Shown in pieces: positions 33,011 to 44,955 of a stretch of 64,000 bases of DNA (position 1 is the first letter of the stretch; the number at the start of each line of letters is the position of its first letter). The notes below the pieces were generated by a model, which had not been told where the DNA came from, made no database searches, and was given only the letters and a program-made list of their open reading frames with translations. This DNA comes from Aegilops tauschii subsp. strangulata (Eukaryota > Streptophyta > Magnoliopsida > Poales > Poaceae): contig NC_053037.3 of the NCBI RefSeq assembly GCF_002575655.3, positions 147,199,207-147,263,206 of the forward strand. The letters are read 5' to 3'. A program made the position numbers and the translations under genes.

Positions 33011-33434
33011 AAGACGAAGCCTCCTCCTCCCAAATGGCCGCCGTCAGAAACCGTCGGCGAAGAACGTCATAATCCTCCCAGGTAGCGTAGGCCACTTTGG
33101 TGGGCGACCACTGGATCTTGAGCTGAACCACGGGCGCGTCTCCATGCTTCATCATGCGCCTCTCCAGAATCTTGAAGGGCTCGGTAACCGTGGCAGACAG
33201 GTCTTGGACGCGGGGAAGATCGGCGAACACCGGTGAGTAGTCTAGCGTGAACAGCTTGAGTTGGGATACATGGAAGACAGGGTGCACGCGGCTGTCTGGC
33301 GGCAAATCCATCTTGTACGCCAATGGTCCAATCTTCTCCAGCATAGTGTAAGGCCCGAAGAACTTGAGGGCGAGCTTGGTGCACGGGCGAGAGACCATGG
33401 AGCGTTGCACGTACGGCTGCAGTTTCAGCAGCAC
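33009..33434 (-). pseudogene. pol: O integrase C-terminus and chromodomain
   Basis: 141 codons. FGPYTMLEKIGPLAYK is the GPY/F module (about residues 26-41). The C-terminal chromodomain is at about residues 88-135 (ILERRM, LKIQW, ATWEDYDVLRRRF). The WEDYD ending is typical of Reina-like chromoviruses. It ends at TGA by 33009, overlapping the PPT edge. A stop (about 33435) separates it from the upstream integrase core. Confidence 0.85.
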
Positions 33435-34073
33435 TTATTTGCCCACTTGAAAGGAGCGCTCGACTCGATGCTTGTCCGCCTGCTTCTTGATGCTGGGCGC
33501 GCGCCAGTTGGGCACGGATGGCCTTCGTATGCTCTGCCCAGTCCAGGTTGTCGCCGGCTGGTGCTGCATCAGCCCAGGTTGGCTTCTTTGCCATACAGGG
33601 CCTTGAAGGGTGTGCAATTGAGCGAGGAATGGAAGGTTGAGTTGTACCAGAACTCGGCCATCGGTAGCCAGCGACGCCATTTCTTGGGGGAGTCGTGGAC
33701 GGCGCAGCGCAGGTGCATCTCCATGTACTGATTCACGCTCTCGCTCTGGCCATCGGTCTGCGGGTGGTACGCAGTCGAGTACAACAGCCTGGTGTCTGCG
33801 CTCTCGAGCATATCCCTCCAAAGATTGCTGGTGAAGACGTTGTCGCTTTCGGAGACGATGGAGGAAGGGATGCCGTGCAACTTCACGATGTTGTCCCAAA
33901 ACGCACGGCGAAATGCGTGGTGGTGAAGGGGTGGCGAAGCGGCACGAAGAGCGCGAACTTGGTGAAGTGGTCGACGACCACCATGATGGAGTCGTAGCCT
34001 TCAGACGCCGGCAAACCCTCGACAAAATCCATTGTCAGATCCTCCCATGGCGCCGAAGGAATGGGCAGAGGCG
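33435..34073 (-). pseudogene. pol: O integrase core, 3' part
   Basis: From the A2 junction leftward: the first catalytic Asp (TMDFVEGLP), then a frameshift near 33886, then the second Asp (VSESDNVF) and Glu (PQTDGQSESVNQ) in the 33886-33569 frame. A further frameshift follows around 33570. The zinc-finger half is on the other side of A2 at 44177-44330. Confidence 0.87.
34069..34073. other. TSD of A2, left copy
   Basis: AGGCG, identical to 44177-44181. Confidence 0.95.
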
Positions 34074-35578
34074 TGATGACCCACAAGTATAGGGGATCTA
34101 TCGTAGTCCTTTCGATAAGTAAGAGTGTCGAACCCAACGAGGAGCAGAAGGAAATGATAAGCAGTTTTCAGTAAGGTATTCTCTGCAAGCACTGAAATTA
34201 TCGGTAACAGATAGTTTTGTGATAAGATAATTTGTAACGGGTAACAAGTAACAAGTGTAAATAAAGTGCAGCAAGATGGCCCAATCCTTTTTGTAGCAAA
34301 TGACAAGCCTGGACAAACTCTTATATAGAGAAAAGCGCTCCCGAGGACACATGGGAATTATCGTCAAGCTAGTTTTCATCACGTTCATATGATTCACGTT
34401 CGGTACTTTGATAATTTGATATGTGGGTGGACCGGTGCTTGGGTGTTGTCCTTACTTGGACAAGCATCCCACTTATGATTAACTCCTATTGCAAGCATTC
34501 GCAACTACAAAAGAAGTATTAAGGTAAACCTAACCATAGCATGAAACATATGGATCCAAATCAGCCCCTTACGAAGCAACGCATAAACTAGGGTTTAAGC
34601 TTCTGGCACTCTAGCAACCCATCCTCTACTTATTACTTCCCAATGCCTTCCTCTAGGCCCAAACAATGGTGAAGTGTCATGCAGTCGACATTCACATAAC
34701 ACCACTAGAGGAAAGACAACATACATCTCATCAAAATATCGAACGAATACCAAATTCACATGACTACTAATAGCAAGACTTCTCTCATGTCCTCAGGAAC
34801 AAACGTAACTACTCAGAAAGCATATTCATGTTCATAATCAGAGGGGTATTAATATGCATAATGGATCTGAACATATGATCTTCCACCAAATAAACCAACT
34901 AGCATCAACTACAAGGAGTAATCAACACTACTAGCAACCTACAGGTACCAATCCCAGACTTAGAGGCAAAGATTGGATACAAGAGATGAACTAGGGTTTT
35001 AGAGGAGATGGTGCTGGTGAAGATGTTGATGGAGATTGGCCCCCTCCCGATGAGAGGAGCGTTGGTGATGACGATGGCGATGATTACCCCCTCGCGGAGG
35101 GAAGTGTCCCCGGCAGAACAGCTCCGCCAGAGCCCTAGATTGGTTCCGCTAAGGTTCCGCCTCGTGGCGGCGGAGTCTCGTCCCGAAAGCTTGCTTCTAA
35201 TTTTTTTCTCGGACGAAAGATTTCATATAGCAGAAGATGGGCACCGGAGGGCCACCGGGGGGCCCACGAGGCAGGGGGCGCGCCCTCCACCCTCGTGGCC
35301 AGGGTATGGCCCCCTCTGGTATTTTCTTCGCTCAGTATTTTTTATTATTTCCAAAAATTAACTTCTGTGGAGTTTCAGGACTTTTGGAGTTGTGCAGAAT
35401 AGGTCTCTAATATTTGCTCCTTTTCCAGCCCAGAATTCTAGATGCCGGCATTCTCCCTCTTTATGTAAACCTTGTAAAATAGGAGAGAATAGGCATAAGT
35501 ATTGTGACATAATGTGTAATAACAGCCCATAATGCAATAAATATCGATATAAAAGCATCATGCAAAATGGACGTATCA
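34074..35578 (-). repeat. A2 3' LTR (left)
   Basis: 1,505 bp, TGATGACCCACAAG to GGACGTATCA. On the minus strand it has the hairpin CCACGAGG/CCTCGTGG (35264-35271 and 35291-35298) around GGCGCGCC (35277-35284), then CTATATG (35224-35230). ORFs inside are artefacts. Confidence 0.93.
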
Positions 35579-35592
35579 ACTCCCCCAAGCTT
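35579..35592 (-). other. A2 polypurine tract
   Basis: AAGCTTGGGGGAGT on the minus strand, identical to A1. Further AAGCTTGGGGGAG copies occur near 37107-37119 and in gag near 42098-42114. Confidence 0.92.
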
Positions 35593-36056
35593 AGACCTCG
35601 CTTGTCCTCAAGCGGAAGCCGATAACGATAAATATGTCCACATGTTTAGAGATAGAGGTGTCGATAAAATAAAATACGGACATGAGGGCATCATGATCAT
35701 TCTTATAACAGCAACATATATGGATATTGTCATATTATTTCTTATGCTCAAGTAATAATCTATTCACAATGTCAAGTATGAATCAGAAACTTCATTGAGA
35801 ACTAACAAACTATAACCTCAGTCATTGAAGCAATTGCAATTTATCATAACATCAGAAAGAGTCTATGTAAGAGCTTTTTAGCAAGTCCACATACTCAACT
35901 ATCATTTAGTCTTTCATAATTGCTAACACTCACGCAATACTTGTGGTTACGGAGTTTTAATCGGACACAGAGAAAGATAGGGGCTTATAGTTTCGCCTCC
36001 CAACCTTTTACCTCTAGGGTAATGTCAACAATAATAGTTCATGCTAACTTACATCC

Positions 36057-36111
<55 letters not shown>

Positions 36112-37154
36112 GATCTTTCCAACACAATGTGCTTGCCAAAGGATAAAATGTAAAAAGGAAAGGTGAAGATCACCATGACTCTTGCATAAGGTAGAAGATA
36201 AAAGTAAAAGATAGGCCCTTCGCAGAGGGAAGCAGAGGTTGTCATGCGCTTTCAGGGTTGGATGCACAAAATCTTAATGCGAAAGAACGTCACTATATTG
36301 CCACTTGTGATATGGACCTTTATTATGCAGTCCATCGCTTTTATTTCTTCCACATCACAAGATCGTATAAAGCTTATTTTCTCCCACACTAATAAGTCAT
36401 ACATATTTAGAGAGCAATTTTTATTGCTTGCACAGATGACAACTTACTTGAAGGATCTTACTCAATCCATAGGTAGATATGGTGGACTCTCATGGCAAAA
36501 CTGGTTTTAAGGGTATTTGGAAGCACAAGTAGTATTTCTACTTGGTGCAAAGAATTGGCTAGCATGAGGGAGAAAGGCAAACTCAACATGTTGGATGATC
36601 CATGACAATATACTTTATTTCAGATATAAGAAAACATAACCCATTACGTTGTCTTCCTTGTCCAACATCAACTCTTTAGCATGTCATATTTTAATGAGTT
36701 CTCACAATCATAAAAGATGTCCAAGATAGTATATTTATATGTGAAACCTCTCTTTCTTTATTACTTCCTATTAATTGCAACGATGACCAAAGCTATGTTT
36801 GTCAACTCTCAACAGTCTATGTGAAGTCATTACTCTCCATAAGATCAATATGATCTCCTTGTTACTTTTTATTCTTTCTTTTTCTTTTATTCCCTCAAGA
36901 TCATAGCAAGATAATCAAGCCCTTGACTCAACACTAATCTTTATTATATAGCTCACGGACTCGATTACATAAAGGGATCATAAAGCAAAACTCAAAACTA
37001 GATCATACCAAAAACTTTATTCTACTAGATCAAGAAATTACTAAAAGGATCGAACTAAGAAAAACGGTAAAGATAGGAGTGTGATGGTGATACGATACCG
37101 GGGCACCTCCCCCAAGCTTGGCAGTTGCCAAGGGGAGTGCCCATACCCATGTGA
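35593..37154 (-). other. A2 3' non-coding region
   Basis: About 1.5 kb without a supported gene, collinear with A1 2306-3847. It holds an (AT)n run of about 24 units (36060-36108), the conserved hairpin CCCTTCGCAGAGGGAAG (36217-36233) and, next to the extra ORF, a PPT-like stretch followed by CGGTATCGTATC. Confidence 0.75.
36060..36108. repeat. (AT)n microsatellite
   Basis: About 24 uninterrupted AT units. The matching position in A1 (about 3379-3392) has only GAATATAGATAG, so the run expanded within A2. ORFs of alternating Ile/Tyr here are artefacts. Confidence 0.95.
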
Positions 37155-37520
37155 TTAGATCTCTTTTGTTGGTGAAGAAGATGGAGGTGATGATGGATAG
37201 TCGTGCATAGAGCGTAAGAGGTCCTCCAACTTGCGAATAATGCCCTCGAGTGCGATGATATGCTCCTTCAACAAAATATTTTCATGTGTGAGATACTTGT
37301 TTTGTATACGAGCTAACTCAATCATCTTGAAAGCTTCGATCTCAGTTGGGGTAAGAAGATTGTGAGCAAGTTGAAGGATGTCTTCTGCTGCTGGAGCTTG
37401 GTCCTCCGTGGCCTTCTTGATCCCTTCATCCTTGTTGATCTCCATGGATTCTTCCCTCTTCAGCTCTATCTTCATTAGCCAAGCATCGTTGACACCATTG
37501 TTGGAGGAGGGGGACGACAT
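37155..37520 (-). CDS. A2 extra ORF: small predicted coiled-coil protein
   Basis: Intact 121-codon ORF from ATG 37520 (same GGCATCATGTC context as A1; the upstream in-frame ATG at 37577 is not conserved). It shares with A1 the DAWLMKIE block, TPTEIEAF, NKYLT, ENIL and EHI motifs and a Ser/Pro-rich tail. The C-terminal half is likely coiled coil. It is acidic, with no signal peptide or membrane segment. Upstream are a TATA-like box and a conserved pyrimidine tract ending CAG (37541). Conservation of an open frame in two diverged elements suggests function; the role is unknown. Confidence 0.65.
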   Translation of the reverse strand: MSSPSSNNGVNDAWLMKIELKREESMEINKDEGIKKATEDQAPAAEDILQLAHNLLTPTEIEAFKMIELARIQNKYLTHENILLKEHIIALEGIIRKLEDLLRSMHDYPSSPPSSSPTKEI

Positions 37521-37611
37521 GATGCCTGGCCTTGACAACCCTGACAGAAAACAGCTCGAAACAAGAACAGAGGACAATTGTGTGATACGGTGGTCAAAAC
37601 CTTCGGGAGAT

Positions 37612-37718
37612 TATATAATGAATTTTTACCGACCAAAATACGTATCATGCAAGAAAAACGGAGTCCGGAGAGCGCACGGGGTGCCCACGAGGCAGGGGCG
37701 CGCCCGCCACCCTCGTGG
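37612..37718 (-). promoter_or_regulatory. A2 internal promoter-like module
   Basis: CCACGAGG (37685-37692) and CCTCGTGG (37711-37718) form an inverted repeat around GGCGCGCC (37697-37704), followed on the minus strand by ATTATATAA (about 37611-37619). The hairpin is almost the same as the one in A2's own LTR. In A1 the internal module instead resembles A1's LTR. Confidence 0.5.
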
Positions 37719-37835
37719 AGGCCTCGTGTCCTTCCCAGACTGCTTCTTATTTTCCTATTTTTCTAAATATTCCAAAACGGAGAAAAATTGCCATTAGAAC
37801 TGTTTTGGAGTCGGTTTACTTACCGTACCACATAC

Positions 37836-39845
37836 CTATTCCTTTTCGGAGTCTGAAATGTTCTGGAAAGAGTCCCTTATGTATTCCTCCAGGATTACAG
37901 TTTCGATAACATTAGTTTCAACATTTATAGGATTACCTGAGATATAATGTTTGATTCTTTGACCGTTCACCACCTTTGGATTTGTGCCTTCGAAGTTGTT
38001 GATTTTTATGGCACCGGAACGATAGACCTCCTTGATAATGTAAAGACCTTCCCATTTAGAGAGAAGCTTTCCTGCAAAAAATCTTAAACGAGAGTTGAAT
38101 AGCAACACATAATCACCTACATTAAACTCGCGCTTTTGTATCCTTTTGTCATGCCATCTTTTAACTTTTTCTTTAAACAACTTGGCATTCTCATAGGCTT
38201 GGGTTCTCCATTCATCAGGTGAGCTAATGTCAAATAACCTCTTCTCACCGGCAAGTTTAAAATCATAATTGAGCTCTTTAATGGCCCGGTATGCTTTATG
38301 TTCTAGTTCGAGAGGTAAATGACATGCTTTTCCATAAACCATTTTATACGGAGACATAGCCATAGGATTTTTATATGCAGTTCTATAGGCCCATAATGCA
38401 TCATCAAGTTTCTTGGACCAATTCTTTCTAGATCTATTAACAGTCCTTTGCAAAATTAATTTGAGCTCTCTATTGCTCAATTCTACTTGACCACTAGACT
38501 GTGGGTGATAAGGAGATGCAATTCTATGATTAACATCATACTTGGCAAGCATTTTACGAAAGGCACCATGAATGAAATGCGAACCACCATCAGTCATTAA
38601 ATATCTAGGGACTCCAAACCTCGAAAAAATAACTTCTTTAAGCATCTTAATAGAAGTGTTATGATCAGCACTACTAGTTGGAATAGCTTCTACCCACTTA
38701 GTAACGTAATCAACAACAACTAAAATATGTGTATATCCATTAGAGGCAGGAAACGGTCCCATATAATCAAAGCCCCAAACATCGAATGGTTCAATAACAA
38801 GTGAATAATTCATAGGCATTTCTTGACGTCTACTAATATTACCAATTCTTTGACATTCATCACAAGATAAGACAAACTTACGGGCATCCTTGGAGAGAGT
38901 AGGCCAATAAAAACCGGATTGCAATACTTTATGTGCAGTTCTATCTCCAGCGTGATGTCCTCCATAAGCCTCAGAGTGACACTTGCGTAGGATCTGTTCA
39001 TGTTCATGATCTGGTACAGAACGTCTAATAACACCATCTACTCCTTCTTTATAAAGATGTGGGTCATCCCAGAAGTAATGTCTTAAATCATAGAAAAACT
39101 TTTTCTTTTGTTGGTATGTGAAACTAGGTGGTATAAATTTAGCAACAATGTAATTAGCATAATCCGCATACCATGGAGCAATACGAGAAGCATTTATAAC
39201 ATTCAGTTGTTCATCAGGAAAGCTATCATCAATAGGTAGTGGGTCATCAAGAACATTCTCTAACCTACACAAGTTGTCTACAACGGGGTTCTCAGCTCCC
39301 TTTCTATCAATAATATGTAAATCAAATTCTTGTAGCAAGAGAACCCATCTAATAAGTCTAGGTTTAGCATCTTTCTTTTCCATAAGATATTTAATAGCAG
39401 CATGATCAGTGTGAATAGTTACTTTAGAATCAACAATATAAGGTCTGAACTTATCACAAGCAAATACAACTGCTAAGAATTCTTTTTCAATAGTGGCATA
39501 ATTTCGCTGGGCATTGCCTAGAGTTTTACTACCATATTGAATAACATTTAATTTCTTATCAACTCTTTGTCCTAGAACAGCACCTACAGCATAATCACTA
39601 GCATCACACATAATTTCAAAGGGTAAATTCCAATCAGGTGGCTGAACAATAGGTGCAGAAATCAATGCTTTCTTAAGTATTTCAAATTTGTCTACACAAT
39701 CATCATCAAATACAAAAGGAACATCTCTTTGTAAGAGATTATTCAGAGGCCGAGAAATTTTTGAGAAGTCCTTAATGAACCTCCTATAAAAACCGGCATG
39801 ACCAAGGAAACTTCTTATACCTTTGATGTCCTTAGGACACGACAT
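37836..39845 (-). pseudogene. pol: A2 RT thumb, RNase H and integrase
   Basis: An uninterrupted 669-codon frame, the longest ORF in the window. It begins within RT ([15 protein letters not shown]), then RNase H with CDAS (D81) and TDHAAIKYL, and integrase with its HHCC finger (about residues 287-330; HHAGDRT, CDECQ). The catalytic core has [15 protein letters not shown] and the Glu in [10 protein letters not shown]. The C-terminus ([11 protein letters not shown]) matches A1. By itself this part looks undamaged, but the upstream RT is in another frame, so no full polyprotein is possible. Confidence 0.9.
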
Positions 39846-40279
39846 CTTTTCAATAGCATCGACTTTAGCTTTATCAACTTCAATGCCTCTTTCAGAAATT
39901 TTATGCCCAAGACAATGTCTTCATTAACCATAAAGTGGCACTTCTCCCAATTCAAGACAAGATTAGTTTCTTCACATCTCTGCAAAACTCGATCAAGGTT
40001 GCTCAAGCAATCATCAAAAGAGGAGCCATAAACGGAGAAATCGTCCATGAAAACCTCACATATCTTTTCACAAAAATCAGAGAATATAGCCATCATGCAT
40101 CTTTGAAAGGTAGCAGGTGCATTACATAAACCAAAAGGCATACGTCTATAAGCAAAAGTACCGAAAGGGCAAGTAAAAGTGGTCTTTGCTTGATCATCAG
40201 CTGACACAAGTATTTGAGAGAAACCAGAATAACCATCTAGAAAGCAAAAATGTGTATGTTTGGATAATCTTTCTAGCAT
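39815..40279 (-). pseudogene. pol: A2 reverse transcriptase palm
   Basis: About 120 authentic codons with FLDGYSGF, the MPFGLCNAPATFQ helix and the active site FMDD (residues 77-80). It ends in frameshifted sequence near 39900, where similarity moves to the next frame. The upstream RT fingers are at the end of the 41511-40273 ORF, and another frameshift lies near 40320. Confidence 0.88.
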
Positions 40280-41511
40280 TTGGTCAATAAAAGGTAAGGG
40301 GTAATGATCTTTTTTAGTAGCCTATCAATTACCATCCTATAACCTAAAATAATTCTTTGCAGAATCAATTCATCTTTATCATTAGGAACGACAGTAATAC
40401 CTCCCTTCTTAGGGACACAATGGATAGGACTTACCCACTGACTATCAGCAACGGGATAGATTATACCTGCCTCAAGGAGCTTTAGTATTTCCTTTCTTAC
40501 CACTTCTTTCATCTTAGGATTCAGCCGTCGTTGATGATCAATAACTGGTTTGACATCTTTTTCCAAATTTATTTTGTGTTGGCATTGAGTGGGACTAATG
40601 CCCTTAAGATCGTCAAGAGTATATCCAATAGCAGCGCGGTGCTTCTTCAGAGTTTTCAATAATTTTTCTTCTTCCTTCTCTGAAAGGTTAGCACTAATAA
40701 TACCAGGATATATCTTCTTTTCATCTAGATAAGCATATTTAAGAGTATCAGGTAATGGTTTAAGCTCAAACACGGGATCACCCTTGGGTGGAGGAGGATC
40801 CCCTAGGATTTCAATAGGCAAATTGTGTTTTAGAATAGGTCCTTGTTTAAAGATTACTTCATCTATTTCCCTTCTTTCATTCATAAACATATCATTTTCA
40901 TGGTCTAGCAAATATTGTTCTAAGGGATCACTAGGAGGTACGACAATAGAAGCAAGACCAATAATTTCATCCTTAATAGGCAATTCCTCATCACGAGGTT
41001 GTCTACGAAATTTAGAGAAATTAAACTCATGAGACATATCATCCAACCCAATAGTAACAATATCCTTTTCGCAGTCTATCTTAGCATTAACAGTATTCAA
41101 GAAGGATCTACCAAATATAATGGGACAAAAGCTATCTTGAGGGGAACCAAGAACAAGGAAATCAGCAGGATATTTAGCTTTCCCACACAAGACTTCAACA
41201 TCTCTAACAATCCCAATTGGTGAAATAGTATCTCTATTGGCGAGCTTAATGGTGACATCAATTTCTTCTAACTCAGCGGGTGCAATATCATGCATAATTT
41301 CTTGATATAAGGAAATAGGTATTGCGCTAGCACTAGAACCCATATCACATAAGCCATGATAACAATGATCTCCTATTTTAACAGAAATAACAGGCATGCC
41401 CACAACAGGTCTATGTTTATCTTTAGCACCGGGTTTAGCAATCCTAGCAGTTTCATCACAGAAGTAAATAACATGCCCATCGATATTATCAGCCAAGAGA
41501 TCTTTAACCAT
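40273..41511 (-). pseudogene. pol: A2 protease and RT fingers
   Basis: 412 codons. The retropepsin site CDMGSSASAIP (D56) is of the Athila type, followed by the LGSPQDSFCPIIFGRSFL flap region. RT fingers (IDHQRRLNPKMKEVVRKEI, SQWVSPIHCVPKKGG) come at the end, before a frameshift near 40320. The starting ATG is inside the gag-protease linker; the true frame began upstream and was broken near 41610. Confidence 0.88.
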
Positions 41512-41704
41512 ACAATATTAGGTTCAACTTTAACTTGCTCAGGAGGTTTGTGTGTCCTAATATTACTTATGTTAACCACAGTTGAAGCTTTAGCATGATC
41601 CTTTTATCTAACAGGGAAAGGTGGTTTCTCAACATAAGCAGTAGGAACAATAGGATCATTATAAGTGATAGTCTTTTCTTCAACTTTAATAGGTGCAACT
41701 ACTT

Positions 41705-42550
41705 TTACTTAAATGGGAGGATTATATTTAAACCAATTCTCCTTAGGGAGATCAACATGGGTAGCAAAGATTCACAAAAAGAAGCTACTATCTCAGAGTC
41801 AAGTCCATATTTAGTGCTAAATTTACGGAAAACATCGGTATCCATAAAAGATTTAACACAATCAAACTTAGGTGTTATACCTGACTCTTTACCTTCGTCG
41901 AGGTCCCAATCTTCAGAGTTGCGTTTAATTCTTTCCAATAAATCCAATTTGAATTCAATAGTCTTCATCATAAAAGAACCAGTACAAGAAGTATCGAGCA
42001 TGGTGTGATTGTTGTCAGAAAGCCGAGCATAAAATTTTTGAATAATCATTTCTCTCGAGAGCTCATGATCGGGGCATGAATATAACATTGACCTAAGCCT
42101 CCCCCAAGCTTGAGTGATGCTTTCTCCTTCGCGAGGCCAAAAATTATATATATAATTACGATCACGATGAACAAGATGCATAGGATAAAACTTCTGATAA
42201 AATTCCAATTTCAATCGTTTGTAGTTCCATGATCCCATATCATCACATAGCCTATACCTTGTCAATGCATCTCCCTTCAAAGATAAAGGGAAGACCTTCT
42301 TCTTGATAACATCATCGGGCATACCTACAAGCTTAAATAATCCACAAACTTCATCCACATAGATTAGGTGCTCATCAGGATGTAATGTTCCGTCTCCCGC
42401 AAAAGGATTAGCTAGCAGTTTTTGTATCATACCCGAAGGAATTTCAAAGTAGACATTTTCAGTAGGTTCAGTAGGTTGAGGAGCAACTATTTGCTCTACC
42501 GGTCGGGGTGAAGATACCCCGAACAAGCCCCTCAAAGGATTACTTTCCAT
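41705..42550 (-). pseudogene. gag: A2 gag
   Basis: ATG 42550 lies 77 bases after the PBS. The gag capsid region (about residues 60-190) has the IYVDEVCGLFKLVG and GDALTRYRL blocks. A PPT-like AAGCTTGGGGGAG is embedded where it codes QAWGRL. The last ~25 codons after about 41780 (LPMLISL...) look frameshifted; the original frame would continue through a Lys/Pro-rich linker to protease. I see no CCHC knuckle. It would assemble particles. Confidence 0.85.
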
Positions 42551-42626
42551 AGTAACAAGTGACAGTAAATTTCAGCACACTATATAAATTTTCCTTACCA
42601 AATTCCACCTACCAAAGGTGCTTCAC

Positions 42627-42644
42627 TCCCCGGCAACGGCGCCA
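42627..42644 (-). other. A2 primer-binding site, tRNA-Asp
   Basis: TGGCGCCGTTGCCGGGGA on the minus strand, 11 bases inside the 5' LTR, is an exact 18-base complement of the plant tRNA-Asp(GUC) 3' end as I know it. Confidence 0.93.
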
Positions 42645-42655
42645 GAAAAGAGTCT

Positions 42656-44176
42656 TGATGACCCACAAGTATAGGGGATCTATCGTAGTCCTTTCAATAA
42701 GTAAGAGTGTCGAACCCAACGAGGAGCAGAAGGAAATGATAAGCAGTTTTCAGTAAGGTATTCTCTGCAAGCACTCAAATCATCGGTAACAGATAGTTTT
42801 GTGATAAGATAATTTGTAACGGGTAACAAGTAACAAGTGTAAATAAAGTGCAGCAAGATGGCCCAATCCTTTTTGTAGCAAAGGACAAGCCTGGACAAAC
42901 TCTTGTATAGAGAAAAGCGCTCCCGAGGACACATGAGATTATCCTCAAGCTAGTTTTCATCACGTTCATATGATTCGTGTTCGGTACTTTGATAATTTGA
43001 TATGTGGGTGGACCGGTGCTTGGGTGCTGTCCTTACTTGGACAAGCATTCCACTTATGATTAACTCCTATTGCAAGCATCCGCAACTACAAAAGAAGTAT
43101 TAAGGTAAACCTAACCATAGCATGAAACATATGGATCCAAATCAGCCCCTTACGAAGCAACGCATAAACTAGGGTTTAAGCTTTTGTCACTCTAGCAACC
43201 CATCATCTACTTATTACTTCTCAATGCCTTCATCTAGGCCCAAACAATGGTGAAGTGTCATGTAGTCGACATTCACATAACACCACTAGAGGAAAGACAA
43301 CATACATCTCATCAAAATATTGAACGAATACCAAATTCACATGACTACTAATAGCAAGACTTCTCCCATGTCCTCAGGAACAAACATAACTACTCACAAA
43401 GCATATTCATGTTCATAATCAGAGGGGTATTAATATGCATAATGGATCTGAACATATGATCTTCCACCAAATAAACCAACTAGCATCAACTACAAGGAGT
43501 AATCAACACTACTAGCAACCTACATGTACCAATCCCAGACTTAGAGGCAAAGATTGGATACAAGAGATGAACTAGGGTTTTAGAGGAGATGGTTCTGGTG
43601 AAGATGTTGATGGAGATTGCCCCCCTCCCAATGAGAGGAGCGTTGGTGATGACGATGGCGATGATTTCCCTCTCTCGGAGGGAAGTGTCCCCGACAGAAC
43701 AGCTCCGCCAGAGCCCGAGATTGGTTCCGCCAAGGTTCCCCCTCGTGGCGGCTGAGTCTCGTCCTGAAAGCTTGCTTCTGATTTTTTTCTTGGACGAAAG
43801 ACTTCATATAGCAGAAGTTGGGCACCGGAGGGCCACCAGGGGGCCCACGAGGCAGGGGGCGCGCCCAGGGGGTAGGGCGCGCCCCCACCCTCGTGGCCAG
43901 GGTATGGGCCCCCTCTCGTATTTTCTTCGCTCAGTATTTTTTATTATTTCCAAAAATAACTTCCGTGGAGTTTCAGGACTTTTGGAGTTGTGCAGAATAG
44001 GTTTCTAATATTTGCTCCTTTTCCAGCCCAGAATTCCAGCTGCCTGCATTCTCCCTCTTTATGTAAACCTTGTAAAATAAGAGAGAATAGGCATAAGTAT
44101 TGTGACATAATGTGTAATAACAGCCCATAATGCAATAAATATCGATATAAAAGCATGGTGCAAAACGGACGTATCA
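42656..44176 (-). repeat. A2 5' LTR (right)
   Basis: 1,521 bp, TGATGACCC to GGACGTATCA, followed by TSD AGGCG (44177-44181). It has the hairpin CCACGAGG/CCTCGTGG (43845-43852 and 43889-43896) with an extra GGCGCGCCC repeat inside, and a TATA-like CTATATG near 43805-43811. ORFs are artefacts. Confidence 0.93.
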
Positions 44177-44952
44177 AGGCGCGAGGAGGCCGCCCGGCTT
44201 GGTGTGTTTGTGCTTGGCCTGTTGGCAAATGGCGCACTGATGCACGAAGTCCTCCACGTCCTTCTTCAAGCCACGCCACTCGAAGTGAAGGTCGCCGTGA
44301 CGCCAGAGTGGCCGCCCACGACCCTGTTGTGGAGCGTGGCGATCAGCTTGGTACGCAGTGCCGTGTTTGCCCCAATCCAGAGCCGCCCTTCACGATGGAT
44401 GACGCCCCGGTGTAGCTCATACCCATTTGTGTCCGAGCTGGACACGGCCAGATGCTGGAGGTGCTCCTGGGCATCGACGTCCGTCTCGTATGAGTTAGCC
44501 ACCTCCTGCAGCCAAGCCGGCCGACAGGTAGAGAGCGCGGCCACGTCCATGAGCTTGCCCACCCTGGAGAGCGCGTCCGCTGCTCCGTTGTCGAGGCCGC
44601 GCTTGTACAGGAAGCAAAATTGGAGGCCGACGAGCTTGGACATGTCCTTGCGCTAGAAGTCGGTCTCGAGGTGTTGTTCGCCCAGGTTGCAGAGGCTCTT
44701 GTGGTCCATGAGGATGTCGAACGGCCCGCGCTGCAAATACTGTCGCCACTTGTCTACAGCCATCATCACCGCGAGAAACTCCTTCTCGTAAGTGGAGAGT
44801 TTCTGGTTGCGCGCGCCCAACGCCTTGCTGAAGTAGGCCACGGGGTGCCCCTCTTGCGTGAGGACAGCGCCGATGCCCATGTCGCAGGCGTCCGTCTCAA
44901 TGGCGAACGGCTTGTCGAAATTAGGGAGCATGAGCACCGGTGTGGTGACCAT
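44177..44952 (-). pseudogene. pol: O RNase H and integrase zinc finger
   Basis: 44952-44653 has RNase H (IETDACDMGIGAVL, LSTYEKEFLAV, MDHKSLCNL) and stops at TAG 44653-44655, probably from CAG. 44643-44182 continues with GAADALSRVG and the integrase N-terminus (RVVGGHSG), then the finger region up to the A2 site. The catalytic core resumes at 34073. Confidence 0.87.
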
Positions 44953-44955
44953 GGC

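Larger units (their letters stand above)
34074..44176 (-). mobile_element. A2: complete Athila-like Ty3/gypsy element
   Basis: 10,103 bp with LTRs at 34074-35578 and 42656-44176, TSD AGGCG, tRNA-Asp PBS and PPT. Gag, protease, RT, RNase H and integrase are in gypsy order, followed by an extra ORF before the 3' LTR. The protease (CDMGSS) and RT type point to the Athila lineage. It is inserted in O integrase. In the first ~345 aligned LTR bases I see about 8-9 differences. Gag/pol is broken by several frameshifts and stops. Confidence 0.93.

Noticed and set aside
36049..36267. ORF with alternating Ile-Tyr
   Set aside because: Translation of the (AT)n microsatellite.
42627..42644. Possible tRNA-Asp gene fragment
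   Set aside because: Only 18 bases match and they lie just inside an LTR, so this is a primer-binding site. The same applies to 30281 and 61358.
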